Positions 23,936 to 36,215 of a stretch of 64,000 nt of DNA are shown one piece after another. The position numbers and the translations under genes were made by a program. The DNA comes from Orobanche coerulescens (Eukaryota > Streptophyta > Magnoliopsida > Lamiales > Orobanchaceae), in NCBI GenBank assembly GCA_033398695.1, contig CM065815.1, forward strand, positions 97,988,501-98,052,500, given 5' to 3'. The notes under the pieces were generated by a model that saw nothing but the letters and a program-made list of their open reading frames with translations, was not told the origin of the DNA and ran no database searches. Position 1 is the stretch's first letter; each line of letters starts with the position of its first letter.

Positions 23936-24425
23936 CTAGCGTGCGCTAAACCCTTATGTTTAGCGTGCGCTAGCCTTAGTGTGCGCTAACTGACTTTGTT
24001 AGCGTGCGCTATCGGCCTGCAGGCTACCGTCTTGCTTCATAAACTAGCTTACGACGTAATGCCCATGCATTAACGCACGTAAAACATCATGTCTAGCGAC
24101 GCAAGTCCTTACTCTTAGCGTGCGCTATCCGGTTGACTTACTACAGTGTTCACCTACCACTCGCCCCCACATTCCGACAGCATCTTACAAGGATAAGATT
24201 CCTTGTTGACTGATATATATTTAGCGTGCGCTAAGCCTAATCTTTAGCGTGCGCTAATACTTCAGAACAACAACCGTTGACTTACCAGAACGTGCGCCGA
24301 AAGCAGCCGGGTCCATACGCAGATTCCTTCCGATCTGATCTGCACTAGCGTACGCTAATCTATGAACGTAGCGTGCGCTAATCACGCGATAGCGTGCGCT
24401 ATACTTGAACATTAGCGTGCGCTAA
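23936..24425. repeat. Palindrome array I, LTR H right copy
   Basis: About eleven spaced palindromes, matching the left LTR array. Confidence 0.92.
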
Positions 24426-24732
24426 TCAGGCTATACTTAGCCATTTTCCAATTCTCCTCGTCCGCCTCGACATACCAATTGCGGACATACGGCATACTGA
24501 ATACATGTACTGAATCCAATAACATCATCATACGATATACCCAATATCAAAAGTACGACAACCTGATACACAATATCCTCAAATGTAACTGTCGACCAAA
24601 TACGACAATTATACCGATACTGATATCTCAGTCCTTTATTTATTTTATCCCTACTGTACAGATTCCACGCTGTACAATATAACTCGGATAAAATAATATT
24701 AAACAACAGTAATAGAAATTCCGGATATTACA

Positions 24733-25855
24733 ACTGCAAAGTTATATACTGGCCTTTACAATATTGATCTAGATGAGTCCAACACTTTGGAAGTCTATAA
24801 TATTGCAACCTAGAAACCTAAGCTCAATGATTCTAATCCGACATACTTATGCCACTGTCGACTTGGTCACATAAATGAGAAACGCATTTCTAAACTCCAT
24901 AACGATGGACTTTTAGACTCTTTTGACTATGAGTCATATGGGACATGCGAATCTTGTTCATTGGGCAAGATGATGAAGAATCCTTTCACCGGTCATGGAG
25001 AAAGCGCTAGTGATCTATTAGGCCTAGTACATACTAATGTATGTGGATCTCTTAGCATTCATGCCAGAGGCGGATACCAATACTTCATCACGTTTACTGA
25101 TGATTTTAGCTGGTATAGATATGTTTATTTTATGAAGCATAAACATGAATCTTTTGAAATGTCCAAAATCTTCCAGAGTGAAGTACAGAATCAACTTACA
25201 AGATAATTAAATCCCTTCGATCGTATGGAGGTGGCGAATACTTGAGCTAAGAATTCAATGATCATCTTAGGAGCTGTGGAATTGTTTCACAACTTACTCC
25301 TTCCGGAACACCTCAACATAACGGAGTGTCCGAGAGGAGGAATAAAACTTTATCAGATATGGTTCGTTCCATGATGAGTCGAATGGAGCTCCCATTATCA
25401 TTTTGGGGCCATGCCTTAGAAACAGTAGCATTCACCCTTAACCATGTTTCATCTAAAACATTTAAAAAGACACCATTTGAGAAATGGACTGATAAGAGAC
25501 CAAACTTGTATTTTCTAAAGATCTGGAGTTGTGAAGCATTCGCAAGGCGCCAAGTGTTTGACAAACTGGCATCCATATCTGAAAGATGTTTATTTATGGG
25601 ATATTCTAAGGAAACTAAAGGATACTATTTTTACAAGCCCGTAGAGAACAAGGTATTTGTTGCTCGAAATGCTGTCTTCTTAGAAAGGGAATTTATATCC
25701 AAAAGAGACAGTAAAAGAAGAGTAATTCTCGAGGAAACTCGAGAACCACAAGAAGACATTGCTTCACCGATGGAAATTGAACAGCCTCAAACATCAGTTG
25801 AAGAGCCAGTTCAAAGTACACAAGTCCCTTGCAGATCTGATAGGGTGCGACATGT
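24733..25855 (+). pseudogene. Integrase of copia K
   Basis: It resumes the K polyprotein after H. The pre-integrase zinc region is visible (CHCRLGH, then CESCSLGK). The core has its first aspartate in FITFTDDFSWY, an in-frame TAA in the second-aspartate region near 25247, and the catalytic glutamate in NGVSERRNKTLSDM. The downstream GYSKETKGYYFYKP region is typical of copia integrase C-termini. It is cut at 25855 by LTR G before RT begins. Frameshifts near 25205 and 25320 split the ORF. Confidence 0.88.
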
Positions 25856-26803
25856 GTAACACCCCCAATCCACTCAGGAATATTATATGTCGTAGACCCT
25901 TTTCTCATGGATCTACCAGGCCGGTAACAAAACCAAACATCTCAACATCGCCTTTAAGACTAAAATGGCCCAATAGACCGATTTGGTCTTTCAATTAATA
26001 CATACAACTCAATCTCAATACATACCCATGCAGGGGTCAAAGTACAACACGCTCCCGTACAACGAGGAAAATACTGCAGCGAAAATAACTACGACTAAAC
26101 CAATACAACATCGTATGGGTCCTCACGTGAGTAGTATCGATCATCATTCATCATCCTTCGTGCCAACCCTGTGTTATGCTCCCCGAAGCCCTGCACGTAC
26201 CTGAATGCAATAAAGACATCCACCTCCCCCCAATTTCTCGGGGGTTAGCAAAATTCCACTATTTTGCTAGTGCAAGTACAAAGTGCAAATACGAGTCATA
26301 CAAATCATATTCCAATAATAATAATAATCAGAAATCCTCAAAGATTCAAACATAACAAGAGATACTTCCCGAGGCAAAGAGTTTGAGTAAAACTTTCCAA
26401 ATTCGAAATATCACAAATCAAGAGAATAATTTATAAAATGTTTTAAAAATGCCCTTAGGAGTTTTAACGGAAAACAATTTAGGATTATCAAATCCTTCTC
26501 TTTGAAAAAAAAACCGAAAGGGGTCACAGCCCAAAGATTTGATTTCTTAAATAAAACCAAAAGTAATTCACGGGATCCACAACCCGCACCAGGTGTCCTC
26601 GACGGACATAAAATCAACAAAACATAACCACCCAAGATACGAAATCTCGGTAACACGTCCAAGGTACTTGACCCTGGCAAAAATACATCCACAATCATAT
26701 CCATGACATCGTGATTGCTTGCCACGTGTCAACAGGCTCTCACGGTTGGATCAATCACTTGTTGCATCCTGACCACATGATCACAAGCCATGTGTCACCG
26801 TAG
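25856..26803 (-). repeat. LTR G, piece 1 (gypsy-type)
   Basis: Starts TGTAACACCCCC like the other minus-oriented gypsy LTRs here and interrupts copia K. It holds the GGGG/CCCC hairpin with CTAACCCCC and an acceptor-like TTCAG|GTA ending at 26201. It then runs into a minisatellite that is split by element C. The rest of the LTR lies at 51213 and 61406. Confidence 0.85.
26734..26803 (-). repeat. Minisatellite of LTR G, first unit
   Basis: First of three units of about 77 bp containing CTCTCACGGTTGGATCAATC and CCATGTGTCACC. The other two units are at 51218-51370, and element C inserted at the unit boundary. Confidence 0.88.
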
Positions 26804-27072
26804 TTGTAGCGACCACTCTTCTAATATAATAATTATTCTAATTTTAAGAAGAATAAATAAAAATACTGCAGTGGAAATACATCTCAAAAGACAAACTTGA
26901 TAATTTGTAAGTAATCTTCTCGAGTCATTGTTAAAACAAAACATACCTTGACGTAACAATAAAATAAATTGAACACTTGTCCATAAACATAGTTTGAGAG
27001 AAATAATATTAAATATATATATAAACATCTAATCATAGGCTTGATCATTCCACTCTCAATCGCATGCCACAT

Positions 27073-27110
27073 CGAGCTCCTCAACCTGAAAGGGGTTAAA
27101 TAGTGGGGTG
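27073..27110 (-). promoter_or_regulatory. C-tract block with acceptor-like site, LTR C
   Basis: The minus strand reads CACCCC...TTTAACCCCTTTCAG|GTTGAGGAGC, ending at 27086. The right LTR has the same at 34351. This is the same block as in A, D and G. Confidence 0.5.
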
Positions 27111-27234
27111 ACCTTCCAACTCGCTCAGTGTGGAGGATACGCAATATGTCTACGTTAAACACTAAATATATTAGCAAGTATAAACAACATGACTGATAAA
27201 TTCTGAAGCCCGTCGGCTAGCCCGAAGGCTTTAT

Positions 27235-27453
27235 GCACAATTAAGTGCTTCTGACTGATTTGCACATTTAAGTGCTTCTGACTGATTGCACATTTAAGTA
27301 CTTCTGACTGATTGCACATTTAAGTGCTTCTGACTGATTGCACATTTAAGTGCTTCTGACTGATTTCACGTGCACATACGAGACAATATATAAAGCAATA
27401 CATTTAAGTGCTTCTGACTGATTTCACGTGCACTTACGAGACAATATATAAAG
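27235..27453 (-). repeat. Minisatellite of LTR C, left copy
   Basis: About six units of 25-27 bp (CACATTTAAGTGCTTCTGA core, then CTGATT), followed by a larger duplication carrying TTCACGTGCAC...GACAATATATAAAG. Confidence 0.92.
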
Positions 27454-29220
27454 TAATTAAAATAAACAAAAGCGTAATAAGTCCCCACACCTGGATAAAA
27501 TGCAGTTCTTGAACTTGAATGTGATGAGATGCTTGACTCGACAAATTCTAGGCCCGTAATTTCTTGTTATTATCTACAAATAATGATAATAGTTTATTAT
27601 TAATATAATATTATAATTAAAGATAAAATACAAGACATAATTTAAATTGAATATTAATATTATTTGATAAAGTCAATAGGTTAAAGGCTTGGCTGGGAGG
27701 GACTGATTTGGGTTTGAAGAAAGCATTGGCCCAATAAAAGACTGATATATAATTGGAAACTGAAAATAACTGAAACAGGCATATCGGGTTACTATTAAAA
27801 TAAAATTGGACTAGAAATAATAAAATGGGCTGAAAGGGTTCTGGGCTAAAATGAAGTAAGAACTGATCGGCCATTAAATACTAGGGCTGAAATAATGGGC
27901 TTAAATTGGCCCAGCCGATAGAATTGGCACCGGCCCTTGATAAAAGCCGACTACTATCCTTTGTTTCATTCTCTCGCTGTTTCTCCAGAACTACACGAGA
28001 CTGGCGGATGGAGTATCAGTGATTCTATGCCTTGGATCGGAGCAGCGGCATAAGCACACCATGATTCGAGGATCCGGGTCGGTCTTACACCGCCCCTTTT
28101 GAACCACCGACTGAAGGAATGGGCCGTGGTTTAGAGGAAACAGAGGCGACTGACGATCGAGTATTTCCTATTGGTTTGAATCTGAAAGCGAGAGTTTGGC
28201 GGCGGTGAGGTTGGGGTCTGAATGTGACTGCGGCAAAAGATGGTTTCCCAGGTTTGCTTTGTATCGATCTCTTTTTTATTCTGATTTGAAAGAGAAAAAG
28301 GGCTTCTGATGGGGACATTATCGGTTTGAGATTACCAGTTTGGTTATGGTGATTAGGCAAGTGTTTGGTCTTAAATCGGAGAAGGAGATTGAAAGACCGA
28401 ATTATGTGAAGAAAATTGAGATGAAAAATGTTTGTAATGGAAGGAACTTACAGAAGAATTTCCTTGTTGATTTGTGTTCGCTGGATCGTTCTGAGATGTT
28501 GGAAGTATGTAGGATTTGCTGTAAATGAAATTTCCTGTTGTGTGTGTGTGTGCGCGCTTTGTGTAAATTTTCGGAAGATGATCGTTGGCTGTGACAGAGA
28601 ATTGTGAATTGTTCTGAGTTTAATTTGTTGTTTGTAGGGGATTTCTGCAAAGAAATCATGAATTATACATATCTCTCCTTTATATGGTAAATTTTGTAAC
28701 CACTTCTCCCATGATGCCCACTACTCCACTAAGGTGGTTGATAGTGGGAAGTGCAGAAACCTCATTCCATCATGTGGGAGAGAGAAATGATTTGGGCTGG
28801 AAAATAATAATCGGGGTCTTAATTAATTATGGGAGTTGGGTTTGGGAATTAGTAGTTGATTATTAATTTCAATTGGGTTTGGGAACTAATATTTATTGGG
28901 CTGAATATTATAGTGGTTGGTTGGCCCAAAAATAAATGTATTATTTAAAATGGACTTGTGAAATCTTATGGGTAACGATTAATATCGCTTAAAATTTGAC
29001 TCGGGCCTAGAAATGACAACATGAAACACGATGAAATAAAATGATAAATGACAGGACATGAATCACATGGCTGGACATGAATTATAATGACATAAATGAA
29101 TTTGCGTGATCATGAAATAAAATGAATTAAACGATAAATTATCCAGGCATTAATTTAATAAAATTGAACATGTTTTCTATAATTCACAATAAATGTATAT
29201 GCGAAATCGGGGCGTTACAA

Positions 29221-29257
29221 CCTACTCCCCTTTAACATATTTTCGTCCTCGAAAATT
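29221..29257 (-). promoter_or_regulatory. Polypurine tract and hairpin of element C
   Basis: The minus strand has ATTTTCG-AGGA-CGAAAAT (29257-29240), then AAAGGGGAGTAGGT leading to the LTR. The stem differs from that of D and H by paired changes that keep pairing. Confidence 0.8.
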
Positions 29258-29261
29258 AAGT

Positions 29262-30829
29262 TACGTACCTTGAAAAATGAATGTTGGATACTTAGAACGG
29301 ATCTCCTCTTCACGTTCCCAAGTTGCCTCATTTGGTCCATGACAACTCTATTGAACTTTCACCCATTTAACCTCTTTATTTTGTAATTGGTGTACCTTAC
29401 GCTCCAAAATAGCTATAGGTACCTCCTCATAAGTCAGATTCTTAGCTACATGCAAGTCTTTGAAATTACACACATGACCAGGATCATGTACGTATTTTTT
29501 CAGCATGGAGACGTGAAAGACATTGTGTACTCCCGATAACTCTAACGGCAATGCCAAATTATAAGCAAGATCACCAACACGACCCAAAATCTCAAAAGGT
29601 CCAATATAGCGAGGCTGTAGCTTTCCCTTTTTACCGAATCGTATTACTCATTTCATCGGCGCTACCTTCACGAACACCTTCTCTCCAATCTCAAATTGGA
29701 TATCTTTCCTTCGTTTATCCGCATAAGACTTCTGCCGATCCTAGGCAGTCTTAATTCTACTTCTGATTTTGGCTATCTTCTCTACAGTCTGCCCGATCAA
29801 TTCTGGACCCAAAATTTTTCCTTCTCCAACCTCACTCCAATAAAGGGGCGATCGGCATTTCCTTCCATACAGATCTTCATACGGGGCCATTTGTATAGTA
29901 GCTTGGTAACTATTGTTATAAGCAAACTCTACTAACGGCAAAATATTCTCCCAATTCTCACCAGTATCAAGAACACATGCCCTCAACAAATCTTCAAGTG
30001 TCTTGATAGTCCGTTCAGATTGACCATCGGTTTGCGGATGATATGCAGTACTGAAATTCAATTTAGTGCCCAATGAACATTGAAGACTTTTCCAAAATTT
30101 TGATGTAAATCGTGGATCTCTATCCGAGACGATCGACACTGGAACACCATGTAACCTCACAATCTCCCGAATATAAATCCTTTCATACTATTCCATACTA
30201 TAAGTCATCCTCACAGGTAGAAAATGAGATGACTTCGTCAAACGATCTACTATCACCCAAATAGCGTCGTTCTTCCTCACGGTTCGTGGCAGACCAACCA
30301 CGAAATCCATTGTGATATGCTCCCATTTCCATTCTGGCATTTCCAATGGTTGAAGTAAACCTCATGGTTGTTGGTGTTCTGCATTCACCTGCTGACATAT
30401 CATACACCTCTCCACAAATACACCAATGTCCCGTTTCATTCCTCTCCACCAAAAGAACTTCTTCAGGTCGTGGTACATCTTTGTACCTCCTGGGTGAGCA
30501 GAGTATGGTGCATTGTGAGCTTCTTCAAGAATTTTCTTCCTAAGGGATGGATCCTTAGGAACACATAACCTCCCATCATAAGTCAAAACGTTGTCTGCGG
30601 CAACGACAAACTTCTCAATACTCCCAGCTTGTACTCGATCCTTCATCTTGCACAAGAACTTATCACGTGGTTGAGCCTCCTTAATCTTATCCCTCAAGTT
30701 TGGTTGCAAGACCAAAGATGATAGGATTGCTTTCAAACGTTTTGAAGGCTCAACTACCTCAATCCTCAACTGGGAGAACTCCTTTATCAAACTCTCCTGA
30801 TCGGTCAAGCAAGCTAACTCGCCTCTAGT
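29262..30829 (-). pseudogene. Integrase and C-terminal chromodomain-like region of element C
   Basis: The minus strand shows HHCC zinc binding ([18 protein letters not shown], then CMICQQ), the DDE core ([27 protein letters not shown]) and a C-terminal region (HNVFHVSMLKKYVHDP) ending in a chromodomain-like EATWEREEEIRSKYP. Stops interrupt it near 30362, 30190, 29740, 29650 and 29350, but the frame is otherwise largely maintained. This ending is typical of chromoviruses of the Tekay/Del type. The terminal stop (29262) sits beside the hairpin. Confidence 0.88.
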
Positions 30830-32105
30830 CTTCCGACTCAAGGCATCAGCTACCACATTAGCCTTACCCGGATGGTAATGAATAGTACAATCATAGTCCT
30901 TCACCAATTCTAACCATCGCCTTTGTCTCATGTTAAGATCCTTCTGTGTGAAAATATACTTCAAACTTTTATGGTCTGTGTATATCTCACACTTCCCTCC
31001 GTAGAGATAGTGACGCCAAATCTTCAGTGCATGTACTACAGCAGCCAAACTCCAGATCATACGTTGGATAGTTCAACTCATGTGGTTCAAGCTGTCTCGA
31101 TGCATAGGCTACTATTTTACCATGTTGCATCAGAACACAACCCAACCCCTGCTTTGAGGCATCACTATAAATAACAAAGTCTTCCGTCGGATCAGGAATC
31201 GTTAATACTGGTACCGAGGTTAGCCTCCTTTTCAACTCTTGAGAACTTTTCTCGCACCTATCGTTCCATTCAAACCTCACACCTTTCCTTGTTAATTGGG
31301 TCATAGTAGTGGCGATTTTCGAAAATCCCTCGATAAATCTCCTATAATAGCCAGCTAGACCCAGAAAGTTGCGGACTTCGCTCGCATTCTTGGGTATTCC
31401 CCAACTACTCACTGCTACAACTTTATCGGGATCAACCTCAATTCATTTTGAAGTCACCACATGTCCAAGGAATCCAACTCTGTTTAACCAAAAGTCACAT
31501 TTCTTGAACTTGGCATACAACTTCTCCTTGCGAAGCGTCTCCAATGTAACTCTCAAATGTTCTTAGTGTTGTTCCTTATCCTTAGAATACACCAAGATGT
31601 CATCTATGAAGATGATCACGAACTTATCCAAGTAAGGTTGGAACACCTTGTTCATCAAATTCATAAATATTGTTGGTGCATTACTCAGACCAAATGGCAT
31701 CACTACAAATTCAAAATGCCCATAACGGGTCCTGAAAGCCGTCTTGGGAATGTCACACTCCCTAATCTTCAGTTGGTGGTACCCCGACCGCAAATCAATC
31801 TTTGAAAAGGTTCCGGATCCTCTCAACTGATCGAATAGATCCTCGATTCTCGGTAGTGGGTACTTGTTCTTCACCGTGAGTCGATTCAGCTCTCTGTAAT
31901 CTATACACATCCGAAGTGACCCATCCTTCTTTCTTACAAACAGTACTGGTGCACCCTAGGGTGACACGCTAGGATGAACAAATCCGAGCTCCAGCAACTC
32001 TTGAATCTGGACCTTCAATTCTTGAAGTTCCTTCGGAGCCATTCTATATGGCGGTTTGGATGTAGGGGCCGCCCCAGGGACCAAATCAGTATTAAACTCC
32101 ACTTG
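30830..32105 (-). pseudogene. Reverse transcriptase-RNase H of element C
   Basis: The minus strand shows [34 protein letters not shown] and an intact catalytic FIDDILVYS. RNase H follows ([17 protein letters not shown], then [19 protein letters not shown], then ADALSRK). In-frame stops lie near 31958, 31562 and 31443, and there is a frameshift around 31050. It is non-functional. Confidence 0.9.
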
Positions 32106-33633
32106 TCAGTCGGGTGGTACTCCCGGTAAATCTTTTGGAAACATATCCAGAAACTCTCGTACTATAGGTACGTCTGTAGGGGATACCTCATTAGTACGAG
32201 TGTCGACCAAACTCACCAAGTAACCCTGACATTTCTCCTTCCTTAGACCTCTCAGTGCTTTCATGGCTGTGATTACTCTTGGTACTGTCCTACTCTTAGT
32301 ACCATAAAAGGTGATCGACTCGCCTTCGGAACACCTCAATGTTACCTTCTTCTCACGACAGCTTATATCGGAATCATGTCTATCGAGCCAGTCCATACCA
32401 AGGATCACATCCAAATCCATCGAGTTAATCAAATACAGGCTAGCATCAAATTCTCTACCTCATATCTCAATATTCTCGTCAATCATTCTATTAATGAGGA
32501 TCGTATTTCCTGACGGTAAGCTAACCTCAAGAGAATCAACAGTTATAACGCTTCTATGATCAATGGCATGATAAAATTTTGCAGACATAAAAGTATGTGT
32601 GGCACCAGTGTCAAATAAAGCGAAGTCAGGCACATTAGAGATCATGAGCATACCTGACACCGTACCGGGATTCTCATATGCGTCCTTTTGGGTCAAAGTA
32701 TAGATGCGAGCTTTTCCACCAAAACCTTGACCTTTGGCTCTTTGGAGATGACAGTTCGAAGATGAATGTCCTGGCTCCTTGCATCTGTAGCAGACACCTT
32801 TACCATACAGGCACTCCCCTCCATGATTCTTACCACACTTAGAGCACTCTGGCTTACTGGTTTGAGGCTTAGGTCCCGAACTTTGATCAACCTTTGCTTG
32901 CTTATTAGAAACTACGACCTTATTTTGGTTTCCATTCCAATGCCTCCTACCGGTACTAAGCTTTGTAGACTGTTGTTGATCCAGGTTATGGCTATCCTCA
33001 ACCTCTTGGGCTCGAAAAACCGTCTCGGTATAGGGTAGCACCCCATGATCATCCATGATGTGACGAATACTCGGGACTACATCGGAACTTAAGGGCCCTC
33101 TTTCGATCTGTATCCACCATGTGCTCCACAAAGAAGCTGATTTGGTTGAATTTTCTCTCATATTCTTTAACTGTCATTCCTCCTTGTTCAAGATTCCAAA
33201 ACTCTCTCTCCATCTTCTCTCGGTAATGCTGTGGGTAGTACTGTTCCATTACTATTTCCTTGAATCGATCCCAAGTTAATGCAGCACGCTCGGCTTCCGG
33301 CCTCAAACGCCAATAGCTTATCCACCAGCATCCAGCATCTTCCACCATTTGATATTGGCCACAAAGAATTCTTTGCGCATCGGTGCACCCAATGAGCTCA
33401 AAGGTGCGCTCGAGCGACATGAACCATTCGTCAACGAAAGCTGGTCCTTCTCGACCGTTGAATGTGGGTGGGGTGAAACGTCGGAATTGTTGCACAACTT
33501 GTGCCTGAGTAGGAGCTGGCACGTTATTGTTGTGGTTATCCTAACCTCCGTCACCACCATCAAGGTTAGCATTCTGACCACCGAGATTATCTGCACCTCA
33601 GTTAGCTAGGCGTCCACGTCCACGAGTTGCCAT
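32106..33633 (-). pseudogene. Gag-protease of element C
   Basis: The minus-strand ATG at 33633 (MATRGRGRLAN) is followed by two early stops (near 33598 and 33541). The gag core comes next (FNGREGPAFVDEWFMSLERT, then YYPQHYREKMEREFWNLEQG) and a frameshift near 33100. Then come two zinc fingers (CSKCGKNHGGEC and CYRCKEPGHSSSNC, about 32860-32750) and the protease site LFDTGATHTF near 32610. A further stop lies at 32460 before the VILGMDWLDRH motif. Confidence 0.9.
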
Positions 33634-34055
33634 TATCCTAAGGCATACCACACGCAACGATCCTTCAGTACTTACCCAACAAGAGGGAGAAATAAAATGG
33701 AGAGTTACACTGCATCTATAGGTTGAACACCAGAGATTTCTAGCAATGATGACTTTCGCATGTCACACATATACTTATATATTTATTAGAAAACAATTTC
33801 ATGCCCAAATACTTTATCAGAAAATTCTTATGTACAAAGTAGACTGAAGATGCATCTATACTCCATGAATCATGGTTGATCTGGTAAACTGTATTTATCA
33901 CATAATGAATAATAATAACTTAATCTACCTTGGAGTCGACGTGGAGCGGCAGAGGTGGATGATCATAATTGCTAAAAATATTGACTACTTACGAAGATGA
34001 AATTTTCAGTTTAGAAAAAGAAACCATTTTAACGAGTCTACAGAACCGTAGACCC

Positions 34056-34067
34056 GCTCCAATACCA
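34056..34067 (-). promoter_or_regulatory. Primer-binding site of element C
   Basis: The minus strand reads TGGTATTGGAGC, close to the Met-tRNA site with two changes, 4 bases from the LTR edge. A perfect 6-bp inverted repeat GTCTAC/GTAGAC (34036-34053) lies beside it. Confidence 0.8.
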
Positions 34068-34071
34068 CTTA

Positions 34072-34604
34072 TGTAGCGACCACTCTTCTAATATAATAAT
34101 TCTTATAATTTTAAGAAGAATAAATAAAAATACTGCAGCGAAAATACATCTCAAAAGACAAACTTGATAATTTGCAAGTAATCTTCTCGAGTCATTGTTA
34201 AAACAAAACATACCTTGACGTAACAATAAAACAAATTGAACACTTGTCCATAAACATAGTTTGAGAGAAATAATAGTAAATATATATAAGCTTCTAATCA
34301 TAGGCTTGATCATCCCACTCTCAATCGCATGCCACATCAAGCTCCTCAACCTGAAAGGGGTTAAATAGTGGGGTGAGCTTCCAACTTGCTCAGTGTGGAG
34401 GATACGCAATATGTCTACGTTAATTACTAAATATATTAGCAAGTATAAACAACATGACTGATAAATTCTGAAGCCCGAAGGCTTTATGCACAATTAAGTG
34501 CTTCTGACTGATTTGCATATTTAAGTGCTTCTGACTGATTTGCACATTTAAGTGCTTCTAACTGATTGCACATTTAAGTGCTTCTGACTGATTGCACATT
34601 TAAG
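34072..34604 (-). repeat. Right LTR of element C, piece 1
   Basis: Begins TGTAGCGACCACTC as the left LTR does and matches it to the minisatellite. It breaks off after TTAAG at about 34604, where unrelated sequence starts without a target duplication. Confidence 0.9.
34488..34604 (-). repeat. Minisatellite of LTR C, right copy
   Basis: Four to five units of the 25-27 bp repeat, truncated at the breakpoint. Confidence 0.88.
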
Positions 34605-34788
34605 TTGATATGAAATTGAGTAGTCCGAATAAAGAAAACAAAGCAAGGATCGACGTAAATGGCCTTACAACACGTCATGCACGTACGGCGACATTTTTAG
34701 GCGAGAAAACGGATACAAGATGTAAAAGGACCAAGTTGCCGAGCTCGATCGTGTCCAACCTGCCGGAAAATGTCCAACCTGCCGGAAA
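34605..34788. repeat. Repeat E, copy 1, left piece
   Basis: GAGTAGTCCGAATAAAG onward is nearly identical to copy 2 at 44824. It ends in tandem TGTCCAACCTGCCGGAAAA units, in which element D inserted (duplication GGAAA at 34784-34788). Confidence 0.85.
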
Positions 34789-35119
34789 TGTAACACCCCA
34801 ATTCTCAAATGGGACATTATATGCCGTAGAACCCTCGGGAGGTCTACCAGGCTAACACATGACACATATTCAATACAAGGAAAATCCCAAAGACACAATC
34901 ATTAATGTAAAAATAGGCCGCGGCCTCGGCCAAAACGTTTTAATAGAAGTACGTGAAAGTATAAGTCGATACCATGTCATTGCCCATGCAGGGGACTTTA
35001 ACCGAATACAATAAAACCGTTCAAATTCCGATACTCAAACAATATAAACGACCCAACATAATTAAAGACTCGAGCCTCATAATCATGCCAACCCATCCTT
35101 TGCGTGCATGTCCCGTGCC

Positions 35120-35215
35120 TGCTCCTCAGCTCTCCCGGTACCTGAAATGCATAAGACGTATTTCCCCCATTTAAGGGGTTAGCATTCGAATAGCTAGTGC
35201 AAGTACACAATTACA
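35120..35215 (-). promoter_or_regulatory. C-tract hairpin with acceptor-like site, LTR D left copy
   Basis: The minus strand has TACTTGCACTAGC, TGCTAACCCC, a G-tract, then ATGCATTTCAG|GTACC (ending at 35142) and GAGGAGC. The counterpart in the right LTR spans about 42060-42140. Confidence 0.5.
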
Positions 35216-35354
35216 CAACATTACATACAAATATGATTTTTACACAATCATCTCAATCACAAAACATTTGCCGTAAATATTTCGGAATACTACATTGGCA
35301 ATCAAATCAGTTTTCAATCATCACGATATCACAAAATCACAACTGGTATCCCGT

Positions 35355-35567
35355 GGCCGTACCCCTTAGTATCGACCCCTAGACATCCCGTCGAACGCTC
35401 CCGGTAGGATACCACTTCCGCGGCCGTACCCCTTAGTATCGACCCCCAGACATCCCGTCGGACACTCCGGGTGGAAGTTCAACCACACACGCACCCAAGT
35501 CCACTTCCGTGGCCGTACCCCTTAGTATCGACCCCCAGACATCCCGTCGAACGCTCCGGGTAGAAGG
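35355..35567 (-). repeat. Minisatellite of LTR D, left copy
   Basis: Three units containing GGCCGTACCCCTTAGTATCG and CATCCCGTCG...CGCTCCGGG, with spacers of different length. Confidence 0.9.
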
Positions 35568-36215
35568 AACACAACTCAAGCACCCGAAACCATGATTTAT
35601 CATTCATTTCGAAAACGTAACTTACATAATGGAATATAATACATGTACTTGCCTTGGTTAACACGACGCGAAGGAAACGACGAAAGAATAGGTTTCGGTC
35701 CGAACAATCCTCCCAAATCTGACCCTAACAGAATAACGGTATACAAACAAGTCTCAATATAGCGTAAAGGTAAGAATTAATCATAATCCTACCCGTTGGA
35801 ACAATTTGTCGGTCACTACGAAATCCTAGATGGTTTAAATCTTACAATGGCGAAACTACGAGGTTAAATTCATTAGACTATAATGGAAACAAGGGATTAC
35901 GACTACACGTCCGTAATCTAACAATTAGACGGAACTAAAATGGATTAAAGAGGAAGAATTTTGTCAAAATCCCGAAATCCCCAAAAAAACTAGGGTTCAA
36001 CGATGAATACCTTGATTCGGACAGAGAATGATGATTATGATGATGATTAACCTCCCTTGGTACATAATAATCAATCTCCAGAGGAACTCTACGGATTGCT
36101 CTGGGCAAATCGCTCCAAATCGCTCGAGGAAAACTCACGTCGCGCACAAAGGGATGAGAAGGAACGAAATAACGCGACTGAGGTTAAGTCAGGATTTAAA
36201 ACGCCTGACAGAGTG

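Larger units (their letters stand above)
15214..24732 (-). mobile_element. Element H: complete non-autonomous gypsy-like LTR retrotransposon (9.5 kb, no genes)
   Basis: Two LTRs of about 3.54 kb begin TGTAACACC and end ATTACA on the plus strand. They enclose 2.4 kb with a Met-tRNA primer site at the high-coordinate end and a polypurine tract at the low end, so the element is minus-oriented. An exact 5-bp duplication ACTGC flanks it (15209-15213 and 24733-24737) inside copia K. The LTRs look very similar, suggesting fairly recent insertion. No Gag or Pol motif is visible, so it must rely on enzymes in trans. Long LTRs with a short non-coding interior resemble large retrotransposon derivatives (LARDs). 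Confidence 0.93.
21195..24732 (-). repeat. LTR of element H, right copy
   Basis: 3538 bp, with the same architecture as the left copy. Differences are scattered substitutions and small indels; one removes two bases (CT) at the donor-like site near 23705. Confidence 0.95.
10214..25855 (+). mobile_element. Element K: Ty1/copia retrotransposon, 5' part, split by element H and cut by LTR G
   Basis: On the plus strand: LTR, Met-tRNA primer site, long leader with a MITE, gag, protease, then integrase after a gap filled by H (15214-24732). Joining across H keeps the copia order gag-protease-integrase. The integrase-side sequence stops at 25855, where an LTR of the G family begins. RT, RNase H and the 3' LTR are not in the window. 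Multiple stops and frameshifts show it is old. Confidence 0.88.
26804..29220 (-). repeat. Left LTR of element C (2.4 kb)
   Basis: Complete LTR with TG/CA ends. It holds an acceptor-like block at 27073-27110, a minisatellite at 27235-27453 and a donor-like CCAG|GTGTGG at 27490 (minus). The 27950-28700 part has a longer GC-richer stretch with a GT microsatellite near 28540. No palindrome array like those of A, D, G and H was noticed. Confidence 0.93.

Noticed and set aside
25856..26803. LTR G piece 1 as part of element C or D
   Set aside because: The start resembles D and H LTRs, but the body differs and it is separated from C by C's own terminus and a target duplication. It is a distinct LTR.
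27950..28660. Part of LTR C that looks like a host 5' UTR or small gene on the plus strand
   Set aside because: The same sequence recurs in the right LTR of C (49960-50690) with indels that break the frames. It is LTR sequence, though a captured fragment cannot be excluded.
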